From contig JACZVU010000037.1 of NCBI GenBank assembly GCA_022572485.1, positions 1 to 18,342 of the forward strand: a stretch of 18,342 bases of DNA, given 5' to 3'. Shown here piece by piece: positions 7,372-14,766 of this stretch. The notes beneath the pieces were generated by a model that did no database searches, was not told where the DNA came from, and saw only the letters and a list, made by a program, of their open reading frames with translations. Source of the DNA: Myxococcales bacterium. Lineage in GTDB: Bacteria; Myxococcota_A; UBA9160; SMWR01. A program made the translations under genes and the position numbers. Positions within the stretch are counted from its first letter, which is position 1. The number at the start of each line of letters is the position of its first letter.

Positions 7372-9090
7372 TTGATCGAAGCAACCCGGCACGACATCGT
7401 CATCGTCGGAGGAGGAGCCGCGGGCTTGCGCGCCGCAATTGCCGCGACCGAGATCGATCCCGATGCCTCCATCGCCCTCGTCTCGAAGGTCTATCCGATG
7501 CGCAGCCACACCGTTTCGGCGGAGGGCGGTGCGGCGGCGGTCGTTCGCGAAGACGACAACTTCGAGATGCATGGTTATGACACCGTCAAGGGATCTGACT
7601 TTCTCGCTGACCAGGACGTCATACGGTACTTCGTCGAGCAGGCACCGCGGGAGCTGACGCTACTCGAACACTGGGGTTGTCCCTGGAGTCGCAATGAGGA
7701 CGGGACCGTCGCGACGCGCGCGTTCGGCGGCATGTCGACCCAGCGCACCTGGTACGCAACCGACAAAGTTGGCTTTCACATGCTCCACTCGCTCTTTCAG
7801 CACTCGCTTCGCTTCGACAACATCGTCCGCTACGACGAGTATTTCGCAACCAAGCTTCTGATCGACGAAGGAGCCGTGCGCGGCGTTGCGGCGCTCGACA
7901 TTCGCACGGGAGCCGTTCGGGTGGTGCTGGGCCGATCGGTGATCCTGGCGACGGGTGGCGCGGGCAAGATCTTTCCGTTCACCACCAACGGCAACATCAA
8001 GACCGGCGACGGCATGGCGTTGGCCTATCGGGCCGGGGTCGCTCTCAAAGACATGGAGTTCGTTCAGTACCATCCGACGGGCCTGCCCGGCACGGGCATC
8101 TTGATCACCGAAGCGACCCGCGGCGAGGGTGGCTATCTGATCAATGCCGAGGGCGAGCGCTTTCTCACCACCCGCGACTACGGGGTGGGCACCAAGGCCG
8201 AACTCGGACCGCGTGACATGATCTCGCGTGCGATCATTCAGGAGCTGGAGGCGGGTCGCGGGATTTCGGGCCCCTACGGCGAGTATCTCTACCTCGACCT
8301 CAGACATCTCGGGGAGGCGAAGATCGCCTCGCGCTTGCCGATGGTGCGGGAGATCTCCAAGACCTACATCGGCGTCGACCCCGTTTACGAGCCGATCCCC
8401 ATCCGCCCGGTGGTCCACTACATGATGGGCGGAATCGATACCGACATCACCACGGCCACCTCGCTTCCGGGCCTCTACGCGGCGGGCGAGTGCGCATCGG
8501 TTTCGCTCAACGGTGCGAATCGCTTGGGTTCGAATTCGCTCACCGAATGTCTCGTCTTCGGCGCTTTGGCGGGGCGCAACGCGCTGTCCTTTGCGAAAGG
8601 CTCGAGCGAAGGCTCCGAAGACGCGCTGCGGCGTCAGGGCGAGGAAGAGGCCGCGCGCATCGCGGCGCTACGGGGCAAGCAGAAGGGCGGTGAGAAGCTG
8701 TCGCGGATTCGCGCGGACCTGCACAAGGCGATGGAATCGGGATGCGGTGTCTACCGCATCCAAGAGACAATGGACGAAACCGCGCGCGTCGTCGCGCAGC
8801 TCAAGGGTCGCTACGCCGACATTGCGCTCGAAGACTCGAGTGCGGTGTTCAATACAGAACTCGTCGCGGCTCTCGAGATGGGCAATATGCTCGATGTCGC
8901 GGAGGTCGTCGCCAACTCGGCCGCCGCGCGCAACGAATCCCGTGGCGCCCACACCCGCCGCGACACACCGAACCGCGACGACCAGAACTTCCTCTACCAC
9001 ACTCTTTGCTATTTCGATCCGGCCGGACCCCGGTTCGAGAAGAAGGATGTGACGCTGGGTCATTGGGAACCCGAGGAGCGCAAGTACTAG
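7372..9090 (+). CDS. frdA: Fumarate reductase / succinate dehydrogenase flavoprotein subunit
   Basis: This catalytic subunit interconverts fumarate and succinate on covalently bound FAD. I choose the TTG at 7372 (GAGGA nine bases upstream). It gives 572 residues and places the FAD motif DIVIVGGGAAGLRAA at residues 8-22, as in known FrdA. An earlier ATG at 7156 would add an implausible leader. H46 in MRSHTVSAEGG is the expected covalent FAD attachment histidine. Active-site segments HPTGLPGTGILITEATRGEGG-like, RPVVHYMMGG and GANRLGSNSL are intact. The sequence resembles E. coli FrdA more than SdhA, for example in FVQYHPTGLPG and LYLDLRHLGE. It is the first gene of frdABCD, and its TAG is followed at once by the frdB ATG. 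The direction of catalysis in the cell cannot be decided from sequence. Confidence 0.95.
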   Translation: MIEATRHDIVIVGGGAAGLRAAIAATEIDPDASIALVSKVYPMRSHTVSAEGGAAAVVREDDNFEMHGYDTVKGSDFLADQDVIRYFVEQAPRELTLLEHWGCPWSRNEDGTVATRAFGGMSTQRTWYATDKVGFHMLHSLFQHSLRFDNIVRYDEYFATKLLIDEGAVRGVAALDIRTGAVRVVLGRSVILATGGAGKIFPFTTNGNIKTGDGMALAYRAGVALKDMEFVQYHPTGLPGTGILITEATRGEGGYLINAEGERFLTTRDYGVGTKAELGPRDMISRAIIQELEAGRGISGPYGEYLYLDLRHLGEAKIASRLPMVREISKTYIGVDPVYEPIPIRPVVHYMMGGIDTDITTATSLPGLYAAGECASVSLNGANRLGSNSLTECLVFGALAGRNALSFAKGSSEGSEDALRRQGEEEAARIAALRGKQKGGEKLSRIRADLHKAMESGCGVYRIQETMDETARVVAQLKGRYADIALEDSSAVFNTELVAALEMGNMLDVAEVVANSAAARNESRGAHTRRDTPNRDDQNFLYHTLCYFDPAGPRFEKKDVTLGHWEPEERKY

Positions 9091-9843
9091 ATGAGCGATG
9101 GCCAACAGAAGAAGACTTTCGTGGTCACACGCTTCGACCCCGATCGGGACGAGGCTCCGCGCAAACAGTCCTACGAGATTCCGATCCAGCCGGACTGGAA
9201 GGTTCTCGACGCGCTCAACTTCATCAAGGATGAGGTCGACGCGACGCTCTCATATCGCTGGTCGTGTCGGATGGCGGTGTGCGGTAGTTGCGGGATGATG
9301 GTCAACGGAGAGCCCCGTCTGACCTGCAAGGTTGCACTCAGTCAGTACGGTGACACGGTCGAAGTGGAACCGCTCGCGAATTTCCCGGTGGTGCGCGATC
9401 TCGTGGTCGAAGCCGATGGCTTCATGGAGAAGCTGACCAGCGTCAAGCCGTGGATCATTCGCGCCAAGGAGCGCGCGGTCGAAGAGGGCCCGATGCGCCA
9501 GTCGCCGGCCGAACTCGAGGAGTTCAAGCAGTTCAGCATGTGCATCAACTGCATGCTTTGCTACTCGGCGTGCCCGGTCGTCGCCAACGAGCCGGAATTC
9601 CTCGGGCCGGCAGCGATCGCGTTGGGGCATCGCTACAACGTCGACTCGCGGGACGAAGGCGCCGCCGAGAGAAACGAGGTGTTTCGCGGGGAGGGAACGG
9701 TGTTTTCCTGCTCTTTCGCGAACGAGTGCAGCGAGGTGTGTCCGGAGAATGTCGACCCGGCCGCGGCCGTCAACCAGGCGAAGTTCAACGCCGTGATCGA
9801 TTGGGCGACGGCCCTCGTTCTGCCGAGGAGAGGGGGCGAGTAG
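9091..9843 (+). CDS. frdB: Fumarate reductase iron-sulfur subunit
   Basis: The 250-residue FrdB carries electrons between the quinone site in the membrane and FrdA. Three iron-sulfur clusters are readable. The [2Fe-2S] cluster uses C59, C64, C67 and C79. The remaining cysteines C151, C154, C157, C161, C207, C213 and C217 form the [4Fe-4S] and [3Fe-4S] clusters (CINCMLCYSACP and CSFANECSEVCP). C161, C207 and C213 are the expected [3Fe-4S] ligands. The length is typical. The ATG abuts the frdA stop and its own TAG abuts the frdC ATG, so translation is probably coupled through the operon. Confidence 0.95.
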   Translation: MSDGQQKKTFVVTRFDPDRDEAPRKQSYEIPIQPDWKVLDALNFIKDEVDATLSYRWSCRMAVCGSCGMMVNGEPRLTCKVALSQYGDTVEVEPLANFPVVRDLVVEADGFMEKLTSVKPWIIRAKERAVEEGPMRQSPAELEEFKQFSMCINCMLCYSACPVVANEPEFLGPAAIALGHRYNVDSRDEGAAERNEVFRGEGTVFSCSFANECSEVCPENVDPAAAVNQAKFNAVIDWATALVLPRRGGE

Positions 9844-10284
9844 ATGTCTCGAAACGCGCACCCGCACGCGATGGCGCCTTCGAAGCCGGGCCGCACGCGC
9901 ACGGCGCCGCCCCAGCTTCCGGACCGCTTTCCTTTCGGCGGCCGCTACCTCGCCTACACGCTCTTCGATCTGACGGGCATTCTCTACTTGCTGCTTGGTT
10001 TTCTGGCGCTCTGTGCCGTCTGGTCGCTCGGTTCCGGCGAGGCCGCTTGGAACGGCGTGCTCGAGAGCTATCGCAACATCTTTTACATCGGTTTTCACGC
10101 GATCGCGTTGGTTGGGGTGGTCTTCGTTGGAATTCGATTCTTCGGTTTCTTTCCGAAGGCGCAGCCGCCCCGCATTGGACCCGTGAAACCTCCGCCGAAG
10201 CCCGTGATTTTCGCGATGTTGTACGCACTGTGGATCGGGGTTGCGGTCTTCATGTCCCTCGTACTCGCGGGTGGCATTTTCTGA
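9844..10284 (+). CDS. frdC: Fumarate reductase membrane anchor subunit C
   Basis: This 146-residue protein has a basic, proline-rich N-terminus and three hydrophobic segments at about 37-60, 77-101 and 119-142, the layout of FrdC. The final segment, following PPKPVIFAML, is similar in position to the third helix of E. coli FrdC, though identity is low. Position between frdB and a clear FrdD makes the assignment strong. With FrdD it anchors FrdAB at the inner membrane and forms the quinone site. Its start directly follows the frdB stop, and its TGA overlaps the frdD ATG by one base. Confidence 0.87.
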   Translation: MSRNAHPHAMAPSKPGRTRTAPPQLPDRFPFGGRYLAYTLFDLTGILYLLLGFLALCAVWSLGSGEAAWNGVLESYRNIFYIGFHAIALVGVVFVGIRFFGFFPKAQPPRIGPVKPPPKPVIFAMLYALWIGVAVFMSLVLAGGIF

Positions 10285-10643
10285 TGAAACACCTCCTCTT
10301 GAAGCTCGAACCACTCATCTGGCTGCTCTTCGGCCAGGGCATCCTGCTTGGAACCGTACTGCTGACGGGCTGGGTGCTCGTGCTGGGCTTGGCGATTCCG
10401 CTCGGCATCGTTCCTGCTGACGCGTTGTCCTACGAACGCGCACACATGCTGGGTTCGCACATCATCGGGCGGGGGATCTTGCTCGGTCTGATCGTCCTGC
10501 CGCTCTGGAAGGGCGCACATCACATGCGCCACATTTTCATCGACTTCGGCGGTGCCGAGCGCGATGTGTTGGTGGCTTCGCTGCTCTATCTGCTCGCGGC
10601 GTCGGGCAGCGTGCTCGCCGTGGTGGCGGTCGTTCGAATCTGA
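10284..10643 (+). CDS. frdD: Fumarate reductase membrane anchor subunit D
   Basis: The gene begins at the ATG at 10284, overlapping the frdC TGA (TGATG), and gives 119 residues, the same length as E. coli FrdD. Three hydrophobic segments lie at about 11-38, 55-76 and 95-117. Strong family marks are DALSYERAHML, IGRGILLGLIVLPLWKGAHH and the end VVAVVRI, which parallel E. coli FrdD closely. No conserved pair of axial histidines for heme b stands out, in keeping with the heme-free E. coli-type enzyme. A much longer open frame starting at 9450 in the same phase hides this gene; that upstream part overlaps frdB and frdC and is not coding. Confidence 0.92.
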   Translation: MKHLLLKLEPLIWLLFGQGILLGTVLLTGWVLVLGLAIPLGIVPADALSYERAHMLGSHIIGRGILLGLIVLPLWKGAHHMRHIFIDFGGAERDVLVASLLYLLAASGSVLAVVAVVRI

Positions 10644-10902
10644 GCGCGCTCGAGCCGGATCGCGTCCTCGAAGGAATTGAGCGCCCGGATCTCGCGCGAA
10701 TGAGCGATCGTCGCGCCTACTGAGTTTCGACCGCCCACTATGCGATACGCTACCCGTGGTATCCCGCGACGCCCCAGCTCAGCGAGGAATCTTTGATGCG
10801 CGAGCCCTGGCGTCCGGGTTAGACTTCCGGCATCGACACACGCCCGACCTCGCCCCCTGAGCCTTGGTGTCGAGGCCCCGGGAGCGTAGGCGTGGTAGAG
10901 CT

Positions 10903-10912
10903 GGAGGAGAGG
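10903..10912 (+). promoter_or_regulatory. Strong ribosome binding site selecting the TTG start of pcm
   Basis: GGAGGAGAGG lies just upstream of the TTG at 10916, with GGAGG ending eight bases before it. The earlier in-frame GTG at 10892 has no comparable site. This choice gives a protein whose N-terminus is a clean signal peptide. Confidence 0.7.
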
Positions 10913-10915
10913 CCA

Positions 10916-11671
10916 TTGAGCCGGATCATCCATCGATTCGTCCAGCTGCTCGCCGTGTGTGGAGCGGGGATTGCGATGATGCCCACGAGTGGAGCGGGGG
11001 AGCCCGAAAGCAAGGTCGCGCAAGGCGCCAACAGCGAGGCGCGCTGGGCTGCCGAGCGAACCGAGATGGTGAGAAGCCAGATTGCCGCGCGGGATGTGCG
11101 CGATCCGCGGGTGCTCGACGCGATGCGCGAAGTGCCGCGACACCGGTTCGTTCCACTCGATTACCAAGATCGCGCCTACCTCGATCGCCCGCTTCCCATC
11201 GGGCTGGGGCAGACGATTTCGCAGCCGTATATCGTGGCTGTGATGACCGAACTCTTGCGCCCCGAAGCGACGGATCGCGTGTTGGAGATCGGCACGGGGT
11301 CTGGTTATCAAGCCGCGGTCATTTCGCGCCTGGTCGCGAAGGTCTACACGATCGAGATCGTGCCCGAACTCGCCGAGCGCGCCGCGAAGACGCTCGCAGA
11401 ACTCGGCTACGCGAACGTCGAAGTGTCCAGCGGAGATGGCTACCGCGGTATCCCGAGTGAGGCGCCCTTCGACGGCATCCTCGTCACGGCGGCGCCCGAC
11501 GAGATTCCAGAGCCACTCATCGAGCAACTCGCCGTCGGCGGGCGAATGGTGATTCCCGTTGGCGATTTCTATCAGCAACTCACGGTCGTCGAAAAGACCG
11601 ACCAGGGAATCAGCAAGCGCACCGTCTTCCCCGTGCGCTTCGTTCCGATGACGGGAGAAGCCACTCGGTGA
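10916..11671 (+). CDS. pcm: Protein-L-isoaspartate O-methyltransferase with signal peptide
   Basis: The enzyme methylates isoaspartyl residues in aged proteins with S-adenosylmethionine, starting their repair. From the TTG start the protein has 251 residues, against about 210 for E. coli Pcm; the extra length is an N-terminal extension of some 43 residues. That extension reads as a signal peptide: LSRIIHRFVQ, then a hydrophobic stretch to about residue 20, then PTSGAGE with a likely cleavage site. The catalytic domain is complete, with GLGQTISQPYIVAVMTELL at 96-114, SAM motif I VLEIGTGSGY at 122-131, TAAPDEIPEPLIEQL near 191-205, and the end FPVRFVPM. Export would put the enzyme in the periplasm, where a SAM source is not obvious. 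The 272 bases between frdD and this gene hold no recognisable gene; I see no firm promoter or terminator there. Confidence 0.92.
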   Translation: MSRIIHRFVQLLAVCGAGIAMMPTSGAGEPESKVAQGANSEARWAAERTEMVRSQIAARDVRDPRVLDAMREVPRHRFVPLDYQDRAYLDRPLPIGLGQTISQPYIVAVMTELLRPEATDRVLEIGTGSGYQAAVISRLVAKVYTIEIVPELAERAAKTLAELGYANVEVSSGDGYRGIPSEAPFDGILVTAAPDEIPEPLIEQLAVGGRMVIPVGDFYQQLTVVEKTDQGISKRTVFPVRFVPMTGEATR

Positions 11672-11829
11672 ACGTCGGCGACGGCTTCGCCCGCGTCTGC
11701 CGAAAACGCCCACTGCGTAGATCGAGAGCGGCTCAGTCGAGCGGTGTTGCCGGATCGCGAAATCAGGAATGCGATCACGCGTCGCGCGGCTAGAGAGCCC
11801 CGCAGAATACCGTGACACCGGTTCCCGAC

Positions 11830-11861
11830 GAGGATCGGTGTAACCCTATTCCGCGATCCTC
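11830..11861. terminator. 8-bp inverted repeat between convergent pcm and cyp51
   Basis: GAGGATCG at 11830-11837 pairs exactly with CGATCCTC at 11854-11861 around a 16-base loop. An overlapping weaker pair, ACACCG/CGGTGT, lies at about 11813-11842. There is no T-run, so termination is a guess from position. Otherwise the stretch 11672-12014 between the two large genes shows only a possible 31-codon reading frame next to cyp51. Confidence 0.3.
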
Positions 11862-11922
11862 TCTAGATCGGCCACGGGCCCAGGAACAGGATCGACACCA
11901 TTGGACCCAGTGCTCCCGAGGC

Positions 11923-12018
11923 TTAGACTTTGCTGGCCACCGGACGCACGTTTTGCTCGTTACGAAGTTGCGCCGGGATCGACTCCAGCGAGCCGAATTT
12001 TTCGAGCGGTCCACTCAA
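11923..12018 (-). CDS. Possible small protein overlapping the end of the CYP51-ferredoxin gene
   Basis: A 31-residue frame starts at a TTG that overlaps the cyp51 TGA (TTGA), an arrangement that allows translational coupling. The product reads MSGPLEKFGSLESIP followed by AQLRNEQNVRPVASKV, a soluble, protein-like composition. The same frame stays open some way upstream inside the ferredoxin region. It could be a true small gene, a former C-terminal tail of the fusion lost by frameshift, or chance. No family is recognised and no strong ribosome binding site is present. Confidence 0.25.
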   Translation of the reverse strand: MSGPLEKFGSLESIPAQLRNEQNVRPVASKV

Positions 12019-13715
12019 GGGCTCGTTGATTCGTTCGAAGTCTCTGGCTTTGTGGGGAGCGCTTCGATCCGGAGGGTCCCCGTTGGGCAGTGCTTTACGG
12101 CAGCCTCGACTTTGGCTCTCAACTCCGGCGAAGGATGCGCCTGGATCAGGGAGACCTTGCCAACCCGGCCGACGCGAAAGACTTCGGGCGCCTCGCCCAT
12201 GCAGGCCGCGTGGCTCTGGCAGAGGTCTAGATCGCAGACCACCCTGAAGGGTTTGGGATCAGCAGCCTGCGCGGCTCCGGTTGCGCGGGGTACTGCGATC
12301 CCTGGAGTTCGCCGAGCCGTCTGCGTCTGCCGGCGCCGATAGCGAACACGGCACGGTTGGCTCGGGCCGATCACCAGGCCGTGAAAATCTGATCCGATCG
12401 GGTCGCTCGTCAACGAGAATTCGTAGCGGTGAAGCAGCGTCGCGAGGATCGCCTTGATCTGCAAGCGCGCAAACGCGTTTCCCAGGCACTTGTGACGACC
12501 CCCGCCGAACGCGATGTAGGCGAACGGGTGCAGGGTCTTGATCCGGTCCGCCGAAAAGCGCTGGGGGTCGAAGCAGTCCGCGCCTTCGAAGGCTTCGGGG
12601 ATACGCTGTGAGACCGTCGGCGAGAGCAGTAGCCACGTGCCCACCGGGAAGTGGTAGTCCTTGAATTCGAATTTCTGCTTCACGACTCGGATCAACAGGA
12701 ACAACGGGGGGTGGAGCCGCAGTGCCTCCATGACCGCCCAGTCTCCTTCTGTGAATTCCTGCAGCGACTCGAAGCGGACCACTCCGTTTCTCTCGTGGAG
12801 ATCGTCGATCTGTTCGACGACGGTCCTTCGACACGCCGGGTTCTGCATCAGCTCGAGAAGTGTCCAGGCGGTGGTCACCGAACTCGTGTGGTGACCCGCA
12901 AACATCGCAGCCAGCAGCATGCCGGTGATCTCGTGGTGGGTCAGCGCCATTCCGCTCTGGTAGCGGGCCTCGATCAGGGTTTGGAGGAAATCCTCTCCCT
13001 TCCTACCCGAACGCTGCCGAGCTTCGACGATCTCGCCGATCATTTCGACGAGTTTCTCCCGCGCTTTATCGCGGGCGCGAAAGGAGGGCAGCGGGAGGTG
13101 GGCGTTGATGTAGGCCAGCGGCGTAATGCCGCGCTCGAGGGCGTGGTAGATCTCGGCGAATTCATGCGTCATGTCGTGCCGGAACTCTCTTCCCAACAGG
13201 CAGTGCGCGGAGGTGTAGTTGGTCAAGATCCGGCAGTAGTCGACGAGGTCTATTTCGCCTTCGTCGCCCCAATCGGCGATGCTGGTTTCGACTTCTTCGA
13301 CAATGATCTCGGCGTACGTCCGCATCCTCCGGTCCTTGAGGGCCGGCAGCAGCATCTTGAGCTGTTCGTCCATCCGTTCCGGCGGGGCGTCGTAAACCAT
13401 GTTCTTGCCGAATATCGGTGTCATGATCTTGTACGCTTCCGCGGGATCGAGCTGGCTGTCGGGAGCCCTGAAGACCGCCTCGTGTGCTTCCGGCCCGAAC
13501 AGCGCGGCCATGTTCTTGTTGGCGATGCGCAAGCCGGCCACTTCGCCGAGTTCGCGTTGCGCGCGGAACAGCAAGTTGATCGTGGAGCGGACGAATTCCA
13601 GGGTGTGGCCGATCACCGGTAGTCCGCCGGAGAGCTGCGGGGGATTGGGCCCCCTGGAGTGTTTTGCGCGCGGCGCGCGGCGCGCGATTCGGTCGCTGAC
13701 GGATGAGATCGGCAC
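12015..13715 (-). CDS. cyp51: CYP51-type sterol 14-alpha-demethylase fused to a 3Fe-4S ferredoxin
   Basis: The 566-residue protein joins a complete P450 to a ferredoxin. The P450 part (to about 460) is CYP51-like: the family signature YKIMTPIFGKNMVYDAPPE at 95-113, the I-helix FAGHHTSS at 272-279, ExxR at E330-R333 and the heme loop FGGGRHKCLG with C410. These match Mycobacterium CYP51 closely. CYP51 removes the 14-alpha-methyl group of lanosterol-type sterols in three oxygen-dependent steps. A linker rich in Arg, Ala, Thr and Pro (about 461-487) leads to a 3Fe-4S ferredoxin with C499, C505 and C543 (LCQSHAACMGEAPEVF, HCPTGTL). The same CYP51-ferredoxin fusion is known from Methylococcus capsulatus, a sterol-making bacterium. 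The start is GTG with GAGGAG eight bases before it. It diverges from a sterol-desaturase family gene. A separate reductase would still be needed; none is visible here. Confidence 0.93.
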   Translation of the reverse strand: MPISSVSDRIARRAPRAKHSRGPNPPQLSGGLPVIGHTLEFVRSTINLLFRAQRELGEVAGLRIANKNMAALFGPEAHEAVFRAPDSQLDPAEAYKIMTPIFGKNMVYDAPPERMDEQLKMLLPALKDRRMRTYAEIIVEEVETSIADWGDEGEIDLVDYCRILTNYTSAHCLLGREFRHDMTHEFAEIYHALERGITPLAYINAHLPLPSFRARDKAREKLVEMIGEIVEARQRSGRKGEDFLQTLIEARYQSGMALTHHEITGMLLAAMFAGHHTSSVTTAWTLLELMQNPACRRTVVEQIDDLHERNGVVRFESLQEFTEGDWAVMEALRLHPPLFLLIRVVKQKFEFKDYHFPVGTWLLLSPTVSQRIPEAFEGADCFDPQRFSADRIKTLHPFAYIAFGGGRHKCLGNAFARLQIKAILATLLHRYEFSLTSDPIGSDFHGLVIGPSQPCRVRYRRRQTQTARRTPGIAVPRATGAAQAADPKPFRVVCDLDLCQSHAACMGEAPEVFRVGRVGKVSLIQAHPSPELRAKVEAAVKHCPTGTLRIEALPTKPETSNESTSP

Positions 13716-13785
13716 GGTGGCTCCTCTATCGGGGGGTGGTCAGGGCGAGGTCGCTCGGCTGGACGGTCAGGAACGCAAAGCTACG

Positions 13786-13816
13786 GGAATCCTCTATGCT
13801 TGGACAGTTGGATTCC
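13786..13816. promoter_or_regulatory. Inverted repeat between cyp51 and the desaturase gene, possible operator
   Basis: GGAATCC at 13786-13792 and GGATTCC at 13810-13816 form a perfect 7-base inverted repeat with a 17-base spacer, in the only region able to hold the divergent promoters. The spacer contains TATGCT (13795-13800), a fair -10 match for the rightward gene, but no good -35 lies at the proper distance. A regulator binding here could control both genes; this is inference. Confidence 0.3.
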
Positions 13817-13844
13817 ACACCTTTGGCGATTTAGGAGGCAAATT

Positions 13845-13886
13845 TTGGGTGCTGGCCCGATTTTGGGCCCGAATCGGCGGGAGTGA
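13845..13886 (+). CDS. Possible 13-codon leader peptide before the desaturase gene
   Basis: A perfect AGGAGG at 13833-13838 has no major gene at the right distance, but six bases after it is a TTG that opens a 13-codon frame (MGAGPILGPNRRE) ending with TGA three bases before the desaturase ATG. Such spacing would couple translation of the two. The desaturase also has its own GGGAG six bases before its ATG. A GTG at 13849 in another frame is an alternative user of the same site. Evidence is positional only. Confidence 0.3.
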   Translation: MGAGPILGPNRRE

Positions 13887-13889
13887 GCG

Positions 13890-14564
13890 ATGCCCCTCTA
13901 CGTGATGCTGAGCATTGTTCTCGCGTTGTCCGGGGGGCTGCTGATTGGCTTGACGCTGCTCTTCCGAATGCCCGTCACCGACAACCATCGCATTCGCGAA
14001 GAGCCAGTGCGAACCCTCAAAGGCCCGAAGTTCTGGCGCATTGCGGCCTTCAACTCAGTGTTGTCGATCTCGATGGTGTTCGGATTGACCCACCTGCTCT
14101 ACGCCTTTCTCTTCTACGGAGAGGCGGCCTCGCCTTGGCGGATGCTGTTGGAGGGCGTTGGGATCCTGATGACCTACGACTTCGCCTACTACCTCGTTCA
14201 TCGCTATCCATTTCACCGGTGGAGGCTGCTGAAGAGGATTCACGCGGTCCATCACACGGTTTGCTATCCGGCCGCCTACGACAGCCTCTACATGCACCCA
14301 CTCGAGAACGCCATCGGCCTGGCCTTGCTGATGCTCTGTACTTTTCTCGTGGGCCCCGTGAGCATCTACTCGTTTGCGGGCGTGTTTGTCGTCTACTCTT
14401 TTTTGAACATCTTGAATCACGCGGGTCTCGACTTGCCGTTTTTCCCGTTTCGAACCCTCAGCACCCTCGCGCGAAAGCACGACAGGCACCACGTGAGCAT
14501 GCGATCGGGAAACTACGCCTCGATCACGCCCCTTTTCGATTGGCTCTTCGGTACGGCCGAATAA
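13890..14564 (+). CDS. Sterol desaturase / fatty acid hydroxylase superfamily protein
   Basis: This 224-residue membrane protein carries the histidine clusters of the di-iron sterol desaturase / fatty acid hydroxylase superfamily: HRYPFH (H104, H109), HAVHH (H118, H121, H122), H136 in the MHPLEN segment, H177 and HDRHH (H197, H200, H201). Hydrophobic segments at about 3-26, 52-76, 85-103 and 141-175 bracket them. Members include sterol C-4 methyl oxidases, C-5 desaturases and carotenoid or fatty acid hydroxylases; the motifs do not separate these. Its divergent position next to CYP51 makes a sterol substrate the best guess. The ATG at 13890 has GGGAG six bases upstream. The protein is somewhat short for eukaryotic sterol oxidases but has all the motifs. 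The following 202 bases before pntA show no clear terminator. Confidence 0.88.
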   Translation: MPLYVMLSIVLALSGGLLIGLTLLFRMPVTDNHRIREEPVRTLKGPKFWRIAAFNSVLSISMVFGLTHLLYAFLFYGEAASPWRMLLEGVGILMTYDFAYYLVHRYPFHRWRLLKRIHAVHHTVCYPAAYDSLYMHPLENAIGLALLMLCTFLVGPVSIYSFAGVFVVYSFLNILNHAGLDLPFFPFRTLSTLARKHDRHHVSMRSGNYASITPLFDWLFGTAE

Positions 14565-14745
14565 AGGCCACGGAGACTCGCGCGCCAATCGCATCCCCTT
14601 AGCGCCCGGGCAAAATGGGGCAGGGGAGCGCCTGCAGTCGGTCTCGCATGCTCTCAACAAGAGTTACGGGGCATCGTTTTCGCTCGTGAAACACCGAGTT
14701 TGCTCCGCGGTTGCGGCCCGACTTGTTGTAGGGTTCCCGCGCCAC

Positions 14746-14753
14746 GAGGAGGT
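14746..14753 (+). promoter_or_regulatory. Shine-Dalgarno site upstream of pntA
   Basis: GAGGAGGT is a very strong site, but it lies 14 bases from the ATG at 14767, which homology favours as the start, and only 2 bases from the in-frame TTG at 14755. The spacing is unusual for either, leaving a four-residue uncertainty in the start of PntA. Confidence 0.55.
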
Positions 14754-14766
14754 ATTGGCATCCGCC

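Noticed and set aside
9450..10283. An upstream extension of the frdD frame that would make a 397-residue protein
   Set aside because: This part overlaps frdB and frdC, and only the last 119 codons match the FrdD family.
10586..11818. A 410-codon minus-strand open frame across the end of frdD and all of pcm
   Set aside because: It overlaps two genes with clear family motifs, and its product has the composition of an antisense shadow.
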